Shown: positions 1 through 8,174 of the stretch, one piece after another
How the letters are laid out: the number at the start of each line of letters is the position of its first letter
Numbering within the stretch: the stretch's first letter is position 1
Assembly: GCA_020639135.1 (NCBI GenBank)
Contig: JACKHE010000005.1
Location: forward strand, 124,001-188,000
DNA: 64,000 bases
Direction of reading: 5' to 3'
Source: Phycisphaeraceae bacterium
GTDB lineage: Bacteria > Planctomycetota > Phycisphaerae > Phycisphaerales > UBA1924
The notes under the pieces: model-generated
What the model was told of the DNA's origin: nothing
The model's database searches: none
The model's input: only the letters and a program-made list of their open reading frames with translations
Program-made: the position numbers and the translations under genes

Positions 1-231
1 GGAGTAGTGGGGGCGTTGATGCGCCGGCTTCCGCTGCCTCTGGCTCCTGAAGACCGCCAACTCCCGCTCGAGCAACGAGGCGTCGTGGTGGATAGCGTCC
101 CGCTGGCCCAGCAATCGCACCAATGGCGACGCGTGATCGAGCATCCTGGCTCTGGCCGCGACCGCAGAGCACATGAAGAGCGTGGCGATCCCGTCCGCCA
201 GGGCCCACGTGGATTGGTTGGGTTGGCTCAC
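1..231 (-). CDS. Transposase with integrase-type core, N-terminal part only
   Basis: Reading leftward from a GTG at 231, the frame stays open to the window edge for 77 codons. It gives an N-terminal helix (WALADGIATLFMCSAVAARA), then LVRLLGQRD and a basic stretch ending KPAHQRPHYS. This pattern (hydrophobic start, LLxQRD, charged coiled helix, then P-H-Y) is the N-terminus I know from DDE/rve-type transposases common in planctomycetes; the helix-turn-helix and DDE core would lie outside the window. The frame is also open upstream of the GTG without a clear alternative start, so the start is uncertain. No terminal inverted repeat could be paired because the other end is missing. Confidence 0.5.
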   Translation of the reverse strand, partial: MSQPNQSTWALADGIATLFMCSAVAARARMLDHASPLVRLLGQRDAIHHDASLLERELAVFRSQRQRKPAHQRPHYS

Positions 232-401
232 TCGAATGCCCCCGGGCTGGTGAGAGAATTCGGCATCTTGGACGCATCGCAGGGGGCGCACAAATTCCTG
301 GCCCACCCCGAAGAGGGGGGATTGGAGGGCGGCAAGGCCGATCAGCTAGCCAACACCGCTAACGGACGATGAGCGACGCCGCCTGACGGCGGCGCAAGAG
401 A

Positions 402-809
402 CTATTCGCCATATCGCGGATCGCCCCCCGCTTTCTCAAACCCCTGCTCGGCAAGCGATTGCTGGGCAGGGGTTTGTGTTTGGGGTGTTCGTGAATCAGG
501 GGGTGTAGCGCCCAAAGTAGTGCACAAAGTAGCGCCGCTCAGATTCTCCGCGCGTTCCGTTCTGCACATATTCACGTTGGAATATGAGTGCCGGATGTTC
601 AAATCCTTTTGCCTCGGGCTCGGTCTCGTGCCCGCTGCGCCTGTCACCATTCCGCAATGCACCCACTTGATGGCGGCCGCTTTAGAGATCACAGCGCCGT
701 CGTAGTTGTATGCCTCGGAGATCACCATCACCAACTCATCTACGTACTTCTTTGGCGATTCTGGGCATGGATCACGGCGAATTGCCACAGTGCTCGAACA
801 ATTTATCAT
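402..809 (-). CDS. Hypothetical protein, possibly not real
   Basis: A 135-codon frame that starts with ATG directly after an AAGGAGG sequence. That spacing is too short for a normal ribosome site, so a GTG eight codons later may be the start. The first half (RRDPCPESPKKYVDELVMVI) reads like protein. The second half runs through a perfect 10-bp hairpin and is low in secondary-structure-like patterning. No family is recognised. It may be a decayed gene next to the transposase. Confidence 0.25.
   Translation of the reverse strand: MINCSSTVAIRRDPCPESPKKYVDELVMVISEAYNYDGAVISKAAAIKWVHCGMVTGAAGTRPSPRQKDLNIRHSYSNVNMCRTERAENLSGATLCTTLGATPPDSRTPQTQTPAQQSLAEQGFEKAGGDPRYGE
438..475. repeat. Perfect 10-bp inverted repeat (hairpin)
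   Basis: Positions 438-447 (AAACCCCTGC) pair exactly with 466-475 around an 18-nt loop. A second hairpin, CGCCGCC/GGCGGCG with a TGAC loop, lies at 377-394. Neither is followed by a T-run, so they are not standard terminators. Their place between the transposase and the defence island suggests an element boundary or a folded RNA end. Confidence 0.6.
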
Positions 810-1103
810 CCTCCTTGCCTACGAAGACATCAATACAATTGAGCGCACTCCCCAGGGCCCAATCCTCCAGTCAACCATGAGCACTGCAACATATTGAGAG
901 AGACTGCATACGCAACTTGCGACGATCGGTCCATTTGCGGCATTTGCCGCGTCCTCACAAGCGACTCAGGAAGCCCATACTGGGGCGCCGAGGAATGGAC
1001 GGGTCAGTTGGAAATGTGCATTGCGCAGCAGGTCGGCGGACTGTGTGGACTCGTAAAGCATACCATGCACACGAATTGAAACACTGACCAAGAGGAGAAC
1101 GAG

Positions 1104-2249
1104 ATGGCTTCACTCGCGGAGCACTTGTCACGAATTGAGCCGGACCAATGGCGTTTGTCTCATGAGTTCTCACAATGCGTTAAGTCGGCGAACGAAGAGC
1201 TCTTCAGATGTCACGACACCAGGGCAGCCGAACACGTGTTGAACCTCTGGCTGTCAGCACACCAACCTTGTCTTTTTGGCCGCTCCGCCGCTCGACAAGG
1301 GCTCCTCAGTCATTGTGTGCTGTTCGAGTCGGACCTTAACCAGCCGGACGAGCATATCCGGCAAGTGATTCAGACGGCACGAACCGAGTGGACGCGACGA
1401 GGTTTCAGAGGTGAACGTAGCGGGTTCATCATTACCGCAGTGTCGCGCCGCCTTGCCTATGCCGCGCCTGGCCCAGCACTCAAGGCTCTGGCTCAGCGCC
1501 TGTGTTCGTTGTACCTGCTTGATGACATTGAGTGTGACCGCGTCTACCTTGACGATCTATTCTTGCAAGCGCCGGCACTTTCGGGCAGAGTCTGGCGTTG
1601 GCGTGCAGGCGTGAACTACTTTGCTACAAATGGCGACGGTCGGTGGTGGCAGGATCACCGGATCCCTGGAGGCATCGCGTTCTCCATTAATTCGGTCGGT
1701 CACATGGCTCGGTCCGGCGCAGTTTCAAGGTTGCTAAAGGAAGGTGCGGCTACTTTGGGCATGAATCCCACGGACCTTCCACCCGCGCCCATCGATACTC
1801 TCGACAAGGCGCTGCTGATCGCCATGCAGACCATCGCGGGAGCGTCAGACGCGGTATCGGGTAAAGCCACCTCACTGCGTCCGCTCGTTTCTGGAGCGCC
1901 AGAGTCACACCGCTGCCCTGCACACTTTCCTTCCAAGCTGCAAGCATTTGACAAGTGTGAATATGATGGCTTCTACCACACGGACTACACCATACCTTCG
2001 GAGTACTTCCTCCCCGAGGTTGAAAGACCGGCTCATGTGCGGCAATGGAACCTTGATTTCACATATCTTGCTGATGCGGGCGTCGATAATCCTGCAGGGG
2101 TTACCATGGGCACGGGGCAGATTCTGAGGGGCACCGACTGCTGCGGATCATATCAGCAAGCCAAGCGTGAGCGCTCCATGGGACAACTTGTCAGCCTGGC
2201 AAATGAGCCGAGGCTTGATGGAATTATCGGCACAGAGCCTACCGCTTAG
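1104..2249 (+). CDS. Uncharacterised 381-aa protein at the island's left end
   Basis: The ATG at 1104 is preceded by a strong AAGAGGAGA ribosome site. The protein has no signal peptide or membrane segment and appears cytosolic. I do not recognise the family. Visible landmarks are PCLFGRSAARQG near residue 53, an aromatic-rich block (WRWRAGVNYFATNGDGRWWQ) near residue 165, and HTDYTIPSEYFLPE near residue 293, which look like conserved core blocks of an enzyme or ligand-binding fold. PCxFG recalls the YqcI/YcgG-type N-terminus, but the rest does not clearly follow it. It is the first gene of the defence island, separated from the next cluster by 468 bp that holds a long inverted repeat, so it may be its own transcription unit. 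Confidence 0.75.
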   Translation: MASLAEHLSRIEPDQWRLSHEFSQCVKSANEELFRCHDTRAAEHVLNLWLSAHQPCLFGRSAARQGLLSHCVLFESDLNQPDEHIRQVIQTARTEWTRRGFRGERSGFIITAVSRRLAYAAPGPALKALAQRLCSLYLLDDIECDRVYLDDLFLQAPALSGRVWRWRAGVNYFATNGDGRWWQDHRIPGGIAFSINSVGHMARSGAVSRLLKEGAATLGMNPTDLPPAPIDTLDKALLIAMQTIAGASDAVSGKATSLRPLVSGAPESHRCPAHFPSKLQAFDKCEYDGFYHTDYTIPSEYFLPEVERPAHVRQWNLDFTYLADAGVDNPAGVTMGTGQILRGTDCCGSYQQAKRERSMGQLVSLANEPRLDGIIGTEPTA

Positions 2250-2717
2250 GGCAAACACCGAGGAGATAATCAAGTCAAGTACCGAGGATGTGACAGAACA
2301 CCCGCATCGGTAACCGCCTGAGGTTTGTGCCACGTTTCATCAGGCATCGTATCGACATAGTCAGTCGACTGGACACACAATACCAGGACACCGTGCGTTC
2401 TGGGCTTCGGCACAGGCAGCACTCGAGATCCCATGGGGCTAGTGGCTATCCGTAAACCTTATGAATCCCGAGAAAAATGAGCACAATACCGGGTTTACGG
2501 ATAGCTTCTGGCGTGGGGCCGCGTGCGGCCTTCTGCCCGAGGTCATCCGGGTACAATGGGTGCGGTGCCAAGGGATGAGTATGTCACGAGACGGTATTCG
2601 ATCTACACGCATTCGGATACACTTGTATCCCATGGGGGCAATTTACAGCGGTCGGCCAGATCACGGCGCCATGTTCAAATTGCCGAATTCGATTCTCGGT
2701 CACTTGGAGGACACACA
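2250..2717. other. Gene-free stretch before the five-gene cluster
   Basis: No convincing coding frame. It contains the 14-bp inverted repeat at 2445-2505 and, at its right end, the ribosome site (TTGGAGG, about 2704-2710) of the hydrolase. The promoter of the overlapping cluster probably lies here. Confidence 0.6.
2445..2505. repeat. 14-bp perfect inverted repeat with 33-nt spacer
   Basis: Positions 2445-2458 (GCTATCCGTAAACC) are exactly complementary to 2492-2505. The spacer is AT-richer than its surroundings and no T-run follows. It lies about 210 bp upstream of the hydrolase start. It could be an operator, a recombination site, or the ends of a small palindromic element; the arms do not fit the integron attC consensus. 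Confidence 0.75.
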
Positions 2718-3527
2718 ATGGCGGGCAGCGGGGAGCATTGGCAAGAGCACGAGACTTCTCTCAAATCAGTCGATGGCTTGGTGCTTGACGCACGTCTCAT
2801 TGAAGTAAAGCACTCTGTCACGTCCGTTCTTCTGGTGCACGGCTTCGGCGTCGATCTGCATGAAGAGGGCACTTTCGACGTACTAGCCACCCGCCTCGCC
2901 GAGGCCAAGGTCTCCGTCGCACGCTTTTCCTTCCGCGGCCATGGAAAGAGTGCCGGCACACAGGAGGGAATGACAATCTCTGGTGAGCGACTCGACTTGA
3001 CAGCCGCGTACAACTGGATGACACGTCGATTATCGCCGCCCTACGCCATTCTTGCCGCGAGCTTCGGCGCGGTTTCGACTCTGCTTCAACTTCGTTCCAT
3101 CCACAGTAAGCCCGCACGCCTTGTGCTGTGGAACCCAGTCCTGGACTTGGACGCGGTCTTCGTGGCACCTACCACTGTCTGGGGCAAGAAGAACTTTGGC
3201 AAGAGCGCGCTGGCAAAGGCCACATCTCAGGGCTACTCCATCGTCGATGGCTCCATTCGCGTTGGCCAGGTGTTTCTGGAAGAAACGGCGCTGTACTCTG
3301 GCAATCTTGGCGTCTTGGCTTTGTCGTCTGTACCGACGCTAGTGCTTCATGGTACCGACGACTCATACGTGCCCATTGCATCGTCCCGACAAGTGGCAGA
3401 CATGCCCAACGTGCGGCTTGTTGAGATTCGTGATTCTGACCATGGGTTTCCAGATACCGCAAGCGAGGAAACAGCCATTACGGAGGCTGTACGCTGGCTC
3501 ACCACGACTGCTCCGGATGCTCCATGA
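2718..3527 (+). CDS. Alpha/beta hydrolase, first gene of a five-gene overlapping cluster
   Basis: 269 aa, cytosolic. Start taken at 2718 behind TTGGAGG; longer in-frame starts exist but the extra residues look non-coding. The fold is shown by VLLVHGFGVD (oxyanion loop), FSFRGHGKS, a nucleophile elbow AASFGA (Ala in place of the first Gly of GxSxG), VLHGTDDSYVP with the acid residue, and DSDHGF with the catalytic His. Likely an esterase, thioesterase or acyl-transfer enzyme; the substrate is unknown. Its stop overlaps the next start (ATGA), so it is probably co-translated with the acyltransferase-like gene. Confidence 0.9.
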   Translation: MAGSGEHWQEHETSLKSVDGLVLDARLIEVKHSVTSVLLVHGFGVDLHEEGTFDVLATRLAEAKVSVARFSFRGHGKSAGTQEGMTISGERLDLTAAYNWMTRRLSPPYAILAASFGAVSTLLQLRSIHSKPARLVLWNPVLDLDAVFVAPTTVWGKKNFGKSALAKATSQGYSIVDGSIRVGQVFLEETALYSGNLGVLALSSVPTLVLHGTDDSYVPIASSRQVADMPNVRLVEIRDSDHGFPDTASEETAITEAVRWLTTTAPDAP

Positions 3528-4183
3528 TGCAATCGCAAGAAAGAGCCTTGGTAAAGATCGATTCCACCTGTGTCTGCGGAGGGGCCCTCGAAATCGGTGT
3601 GCCCTCTGAGGAGTCCATACGTAAGGCCAGTTCTCAACCGCTGGCAGACGTGAACATCGCAGCTAGGTGCATTGTCAAGAACTTTGTCACCATCCACGAA
3701 GGGGTCACGCTAGGGGAAGATGCGATCGTTGAGGACTACTGCCGCATCGGTGCAAACACGCGAGTTGGCGCCCGATCACGACTTGTCCATCGCGCGTATA
3801 TATGCGACGACGTGGTCATCGGACAAGAGTGCCGCATCGCCGGCTTCGTCTGCGACGACAGTCAAATCGAAAGCAATTGCACAGTGATGGGGACGTTGGT
3901 ACATGACTACAATCAGCCACACCGAGACTGGTGGGATGTCACCGAGCCGGCCCCCTTAGTGCGTCACCACTCGATTGTCGCGATGTCTTCGACAGTAGTT
4001 GGCAGCGTTGTCATTGGGCCGTACGCTTATGTAGCCGCCGGCGCCCTCATAACACGCGACGTCCCGTCCTGGCACGTCGCGATCGGACGCAACGAATACG
4101 TGCACTGGAACAACTGGAAGGGCGCTCCACTACGGGAACTCTTTGCTCACTGGCATTCGTATGAGAGTGGAGCCGGCGCATGA
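3524..4183 (+). CDS. Hexapeptide-repeat acyltransferase-like protein (left-handed beta-helix)
   Basis: 219 aa. From about residue 45 to 175 the sequence shows imperfect hexad repeats such as VTLGEDAIVEDYCRIGANTR, VVIGQECRIAG and VVIGPYAYVAAGALITRDVP, typical of the LpxA/WbpD-like trimeric beta-helix transferases and carbonic-anhydrase-like relatives. The N-terminus carries a CVCGG motif. The C-terminus ends with a Trp-rich tail (HWNNWKG). Usual role: CoA-dependent acetyl or acyl transfer to a sugar nucleotide. Here it sits between a hydrolase and a TIR-like protein with 4-nt overlaps on both sides, so the acceptor may be a nucleotide or a glycan made by the downstream glycosyltransferase (inference). 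Confidence 0.88.
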   Translation: MMQSQERALVKIDSTCVCGGALEIGVPSEESIRKASSQPLADVNIAARCIVKNFVTIHEGVTLGEDAIVEDYCRIGANTRVGARSRLVHRAYICDDVVIGQECRIAGFVCDDSQIESNCTVMGTLVHDYNQPHRDWWDVTEPAPLVRHHSIVAMSSTVVGSVVIGPYAYVAAGALITRDVPSWHVAIGRNEYVHWNNWKGAPLRELFAHWHSYESGAGA

Positions 4184-5412
4184 CATCTGGTAGTCAACTC
4201 AATGTGTTTATGGCATATCAGTTCCGCTCTTCCAAACTTGGCAAGATAGACCGAGAGTATGCGCTGGCACAGGCAGTGTCAGAAGTCAACAAGTCGCTCC
4301 GGGAGGAAGGGTCACATGACGTCGTGTCATGGAATGCACTGGAGTTGGAAAGCTGGCACTCAGTTGGAGCGCAAGTTCTTAGCGGCATAAGAGAGAGTGC
4401 AGTATTCATCGCGGATATTTCAGAACTAAACGCCAACGTGTTGCTTGAACTTGGGTATGCGATCGGCCTGTGCCAGGGTTCCAATTGTGTCACAGTTCAC
4501 GTGCTCGCGCACGAGTCTCTCGATACTAGAAGCATCCCATCAGATCTTCTGGGCGGTTATGTTATCACTTACTCGGAGCAGAGCTTTCAGGCAGTCGTCA
4601 CACGAGTACTCAGAGACTCTGCCGTTCGGCTTGCCGAGGGGCTGACCGCGCGTGCCGCTAATTCGAGCTGGCGCGAGCTGTGGGGAATCTCGTCAGATCA
4701 TGCGGTCGATGTCATATGCTCTGAGATACCCGACGGGACCCGTCCTGACTTCGCACACTATGAGCACCCGAACTTCCTTCGCTACGCGAAATTTGCCGAC
4801 TTGGACTCGCTTTTCCTCGTCCATGAGATCCTGGCCTCAGAGTTTCAACATACTCGAGTGCGCGACTACGGGGCCACTGAGTCAATTGCTCAACACGACA
4901 GTGGCATCCTTGTTGGTGGTGCCGCTTGGAACGCAAGAGTTGAGCGTATTCAGCGTTGCTTGCCATTTGAGTTTATGGATGCCGAGAATCCAGAGACCGA
5001 TTCGTTGCAAGTCCGAGCTGACGGTTCCACGTGGCTCTTCGAGAGCACGTTCGCATCCTCCGGCATACCTGAGACTGACTACTATGTATTCGCCAAGTTT
5101 CGGCCGGATGGGCACAGCCGCTTGTTGTTGTTCGGCGGTGGGTTGACGCACGGCGTGCTCGGTGGAATCAAGACACTTGCACATGTGTCTCCCGGTCCGA
5201 CCAATGCCTTATATCTCAGCAAGTGGTTTGGCGCCGCCGCAGACTTGGTGGTAGTTGGTTGCGTTGCCCATCGCGACGGCTATCTCAAGGCTCAAGACTT
5301 CAGGGTTTCACCACCGTGCCTAGTATTGCGGCGATCCGAGCCGGATTCTGAGTTCCATGTAGTCGAGTCCGCTTGCATCTGCAAGGTGCAGCATCAAAGG
5401 CCGTGTGAGTAA
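4180..5412 (+). CDS. Deoxyribosyltransferase/TIR-like N-terminal domain plus unknown C-terminal domain
   Basis: 410 aa, starting with ATGA overlap to the previous gene. Residues about 8-150 read VFMAYQFRSSK, then FIADISELNANVLLELGYAIGL, the hallmark of the nucleoside 2-deoxyribosyltransferase/TIR-like fold used as NAD or nucleotide-cleaving effectors in bacterial defence; the Glu in LELGYA is the likely catalytic residue. The C-terminal half (about 165-400) contains an independent domain with DSGILVGGAAWN and LLLFGGGLTHGVLGGIKTL, probably a ligand sensor; I do not recognise its family. Predicted to be the effector or signalling hub of the cluster. Confidence 0.8.
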   Translation: MTSGSQLNVFMAYQFRSSKLGKIDREYALAQAVSEVNKSLREEGSHDVVSWNALELESWHSVGAQVLSGIRESAVFIADISELNANVLLELGYAIGLCQGSNCVTVHVLAHESLDTRSIPSDLLGGYVITYSEQSFQAVVTRVLRDSAVRLAEGLTARAANSSWRELWGISSDHAVDVICSEIPDGTRPDFAHYEHPNFLRYAKFADLDSLFLVHEILASEFQHTRVRDYGATESIAQHDSGILVGGAAWNARVERIQRCLPFEFMDAENPETDSLQVRADGSTWLFESTFASSGIPETDYYVFAKFRPDGHSRLLLFGGGLTHGVLGGIKTLAHVSPGPTNALYLSKWFGAAADLVVVGCVAHRDGYLKAQDFRVSPPCLVLRRSEPDSEFHVVESACICKVQHQRPCE

Positions 5413-6202
5413 TATGGTGACACGGATCATTGTTGCGGGGCTCGCTCGGCGGCAGGATCGAAGGCGATTGGTTGAGCAACAGCTGCGCGCCAACAACGTC
5501 GCCAACTATGTGTTCGCAGCTGACCTTGATCTCACCGTCGACTGGCAAGAGTGGGAACCGGATGATATTCGTCGGCTCACTGCTAGCTGCTATCCTTGGC
5601 GTCTGAATGACTCTACAAATCCCTGGTGGAATCGCAGTATGACTTTGGGCGAAATCGCCTGCACGCTGACGCACTGGGCCATTTGGAACTATGCGGCCCA
5701 GCTGCAGTACACTAGTCTAATTGTGCTCGAAGATGACGCCATTCTGCTGCATGCGTTCGAAGATCGAGAACGTCTGATACAGAGTCTCTTCTGCTTAGAT
5801 CCTTATTGGGATCTCTTGTACCTTGGGCGCGAACGACTCGAACCGGACCGTGATAACTGCGGCGAATTCGTCCGGCCGGGCTTCAGCTATTGCACACATG
5901 GGTACGCGCTGTCCCGCAAGGGAATTCAGCTGTTGCTGAGCACCCCATTAATGACGAGCATTATCCCTGTTGATGAGTTTCTACCAGCCATGTATATGGA
6001 ACATCCACGTCATGATGTGCGAAGGCGATTCTCGCCAATTCTCGCTGCTTATGGGCTAAATCGAGATATAGTTGAAGTTAAGGGGTCTGCTCATATGGGT
6101 AGTGATACAGAGAATGCCCCGCTAATTGAGTCGGAACCGCCGTCGATTAGCAAGTCAACTCTGCCAGCACACGATGGGGAGGGTCTACAGAATGCAGAGT
6201 AG
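5405..6202 (+). CDS. GT25/PLOD-like glycosyltransferase
   Basis: 265 aa. A GTG at 5405 (behind AAAGG) overlaps the previous stop; an ATG at 5414 is an alternative. Family signs are the early RRQDRRRLVEQQL segment, GEIACTLTHWAIW, LIVLEDDAILL with the metal-binding acidic pair near residue 110, LLYLGRE, and SYCTHGYALSRKG followed by PVDEFLPAMY. This matches the glycosyltransferase family 25 type fold that includes lipooligosaccharide and collagen galactosyltransferases. Cytosolic, no membrane segment. In this operon the acceptor could be a protein or a small molecule rather than a surface polysaccharide, since no other polysaccharide genes are present (inference). Confidence 0.85.
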   Translation: MSNMVTRIIVAGLARRQDRRRLVEQQLRANNVANYVFAADLDLTVDWQEWEPDDIRRLTASCYPWRLNDSTNPWWNRSMTLGEIACTLTHWAIWNYAAQLQYTSLIVLEDDAILLHAFEDRERLIQSLFCLDPYWDLLYLGRERLEPDRDNCGEFVRPGFSYCTHGYALSRKGIQLLLSTPLMTSIIPVDEFLPAMYMEHPRHDVRRRFSPILAAYGLNRDIVEVKGSAHMGSDTENAPLIESEPPSISKSTLPAHDGEGLQNAE

Positions 6203-6791
6203 CGGAACAGAGAAGTTGGCGGACTGGATATGGCTTTGCGAGCTTGCGGATTGCTGCGAGTCCCTTGGTTACACTCAAGGCTACATGGCCGCGGCGGCAC
6301 ACTGTCGTGGGGCGCTCTCCGGGGAGGCTATGAGCGGCGTTCTCCGCGCCCCGTTCTCTATGGTGAGGCGCCGCGCAGTTCACCTGACTCGGTTCTTGCC
6401 GCGGGACGATGCGGTTGCCAAGCTTGCTGAGGTACTTGCCGCTGACGAATGTCCGGTCGTTCGTCACGAAGCGGCCTTCTGCCTAGGTACCTTTAGGAAT
6501 GAGCTCGCGCTAGTCGCTCTTTCGAAGTCCGCGCTCAGCGATTCGGATGAGCTGGTCCGGCATGAGGCTTCCGAAGCGCTCGGAGACATGGGGCTTGAGG
6601 CAGCGAGAGAGACACTTGAGTTGGTACGGATGGATAGCTGTGAATCGGTACGGCGAACGGCGGTGATGGCCCTGCAAGAGCTTGATATGCGCTGCATTCA
6701 ACAATCAAGTGAAGTCATGAAAGCAGCTCGTATCGAGCCACCACCAGTTAACAATGAGGGTGATCCAGGGCGCTTCGCGGGGGCGAGTTGA
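6192..6791 (+). CDS. HEAT-repeat protein with two His-Glu motifs, like half of deoxyhypusine hydroxylase
   Basis: 199 aa. Start at 6192 behind GGGGAGG, overlapping the glycosyltransferase stop by 11 nt. From about residue 55 to 165 there are HEAT/PBS-lyase-type helical pairs. Two of them carry VVRHEAAFCLG (H92-E93) and LVRHEASEALGDMG (H124-E125). In deoxyhypusine hydroxylase the diiron site is built from four such HE pairs, two per half, spaced about 33 residues; here the spacing is 32 and only one half is present. It may bind metal as a dimer and hydroxylate a partner, or it may be a plain scaffold. Last gene of the overlapping cluster. Confidence 0.85.
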   Translation: MQSSGTEKLADWIWLCELADCCESLGYTQGYMAAAAHCRGALSGEAMSGVLRAPFSMVRRRAVHLTRFLPRDDAVAKLAEVLAADECPVVRHEAAFCLGTFRNELALVALSKSALSDSDELVRHEASEALGDMGLEAARETLELVRMDSCESVRRTAVMALQELDMRCIQQSSEVMKAARIEPPPVNNEGDPGRFAGAS

Positions 6792-7166
6792 TAGGCTGGC
6801 TTCTGGACAGGAAGTGGACTCTGCGGTGGGCACTCAATGGCGCAAGCCTCACCCACAGGCAGTTGACCGGGTGTCATACGAGAGGTATCCTTCTTCAAGC
6901 CGCACGTGCACCTATATGGACTGCTCACTTGACAAACGTGTCTGGCGCATGTCAGAAGACAAATGTCATTGAGACCAAAGGGGATAGCGGCGAGTGCCGA
7001 CTAACGCACATCCCTTGCTGCGGCCGTCGATGCATTCTCCGCGAACTGCCTCTAGCTTCAGTGAGATGTCCGGCCAGTCCGTATTCAAGCGCATGCACGT
7101 GCATACAGCGAATGTTCGGCACATCCGACCAATGCAGGCCGGCTATGCGGCTCTATAGTTCTTGTC
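6792..7166. other. Gene-free stretch
   Basis: Several small open frames occur but none shows protein-like composition or a ribosome site. No strong hairpin with a T-run was seen. It separates the five-gene cluster from the membrane TIR-like gene and should hold the promoter of the latter. Confidence 0.5.
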
Positions 7167-8174
7167 ATGGTTCGACGAAGAGGTCGTCATCCCCGTGCGC
7201 TGCGAGCACCAATCTGGCTCCAGATCCCGTGCTTCATCATCGAGTTGGTCCCATTGACGGTGCCAATGTTAGTAATGGCCTCGGGTTTTCGGATCGCGGG
7301 AGGAATCATGCTGCCCATCGCAGGCTTCATGTCACATTGGATCTACTTATCACTGACAAGGCAGACGAGACGAAGGGTTAACCAGACATACATCCGCCGT
7401 CGTGCGCGCAAACATGATGGTCCGTTCATTTTGCTTTGCCGATCGTACGAACAGGGTGGCAGATTCACGACCTCCGTGGATATTCCGAACTACGGTATCA
7501 CCGACCTGAGGCTCATCGAGGCATTGATCTACGACCTGAGTCACAGGAACACTGTCGTTGCTCTTGGGGACCAAGATATTCCGAAAGCCGAGCATCAAGG
7601 CCGTGCGTTGTATGTCGCAGAAGTTGCAAAGTCTAGCGAGAACATCATCGTCAGTGCGACCACCGGCGACACACTCTTAGACTCCGAAAAACTCTGGCAG
7701 AGACTGGTGCTCCGTCTCGCGGAATCGTCTCGTTGCATTGTTGTCGTCCCCGGACGCACGCATGGAGTCATTGAAGAACTCCTCCTTCTGCGGAGTGGCG
7801 GGTTCGGACACAAGACCTTTGTTTTTATGTGGCCCGATACGCATCCCTATACTGCGTTGTGTGCAGATTCCCGCGAGTGGGAGGTAGTGCGGGAAGAAAT
7901 CTCTGCGAACGGCGTGATGCTCCCGCCACACGAGCCCGGAGGTGCCTGGGTTAGACTGAATGACCAAGAGCCAGTGGATAGGGTTGTGTCACCAATTCCG
8001 CTGCGAAACGTACTCGAGCCGGTCATCGAGTGTCTTGCGGAGAGTGGTCGGTGGCTATCCGACGTTACAGAAGTGATCGAAATGTGCGAACTTTGTGCAG
8101 ATCCGGAAAGATACGGGCATCTCTGGGGCTATATGTCCGAGCAGAGAGAGTTCAGCGACCGCATGTGCCGGTAA
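7167..8174 (+). CDS. Membrane-anchored TIR/SLOG-like nucleotide-sensing protein
   Basis: 335 aa. Two hydrophobic helices near the N-terminus (about residues 18-60) are followed by a basic stretch, then a soluble domain. This begins PFILLCRSYEQGG, continues NTVVALGDQDIP and ALYVAEVAKSSENIIVSATTG, and has LAESSRCIVVVPGRTHGVIEEL, the layout of the membrane-bound proteins of the type RPxVLYLRSF...WEL common next to defence genes. The acidic pair in GVIEELLLL matches the TIR catalytic Glu position. It likely senses or cleaves a nucleotide at the membrane. No clear ribosome site precedes the ATG. It stands alone, with gaps of more than 300 bp on both sides. Confidence 0.75.
   Translation: MVRRRGRHPRALRAPIWLQIPCFIIELVPLTVPMLVMASGFRIAGGIMLPIAGFMSHWIYLSLTRQTRRRVNQTYIRRRARKHDGPFILLCRSYEQGGRFTTSVDIPNYGITDLRLIEALIYDLSHRNTVVALGDQDIPKAEHQGRALYVAEVAKSSENIIVSATTGDTLLDSEKLWQRLVLRLAESSRCIVVVPGRTHGVIEELLLLRSGGFGHKTFVFMWPDTHPYTALCADSREWEVVREEISANGVMLPPHEPGGAWVRLNDQEPVDRVVSPIPLRNVLEPVIECLAESGRWLSDVTEVIEMCELCADPERYGHLWGYMSEQREFSDRMCR

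Noticed and set aside
2445..2505. Integron attC site
   Set aside because: The arms (GTAAACC/GGTTTAC) do not match the RYYYAAC/GTTRRRY cores, and there is no integron integrase or cassette array.
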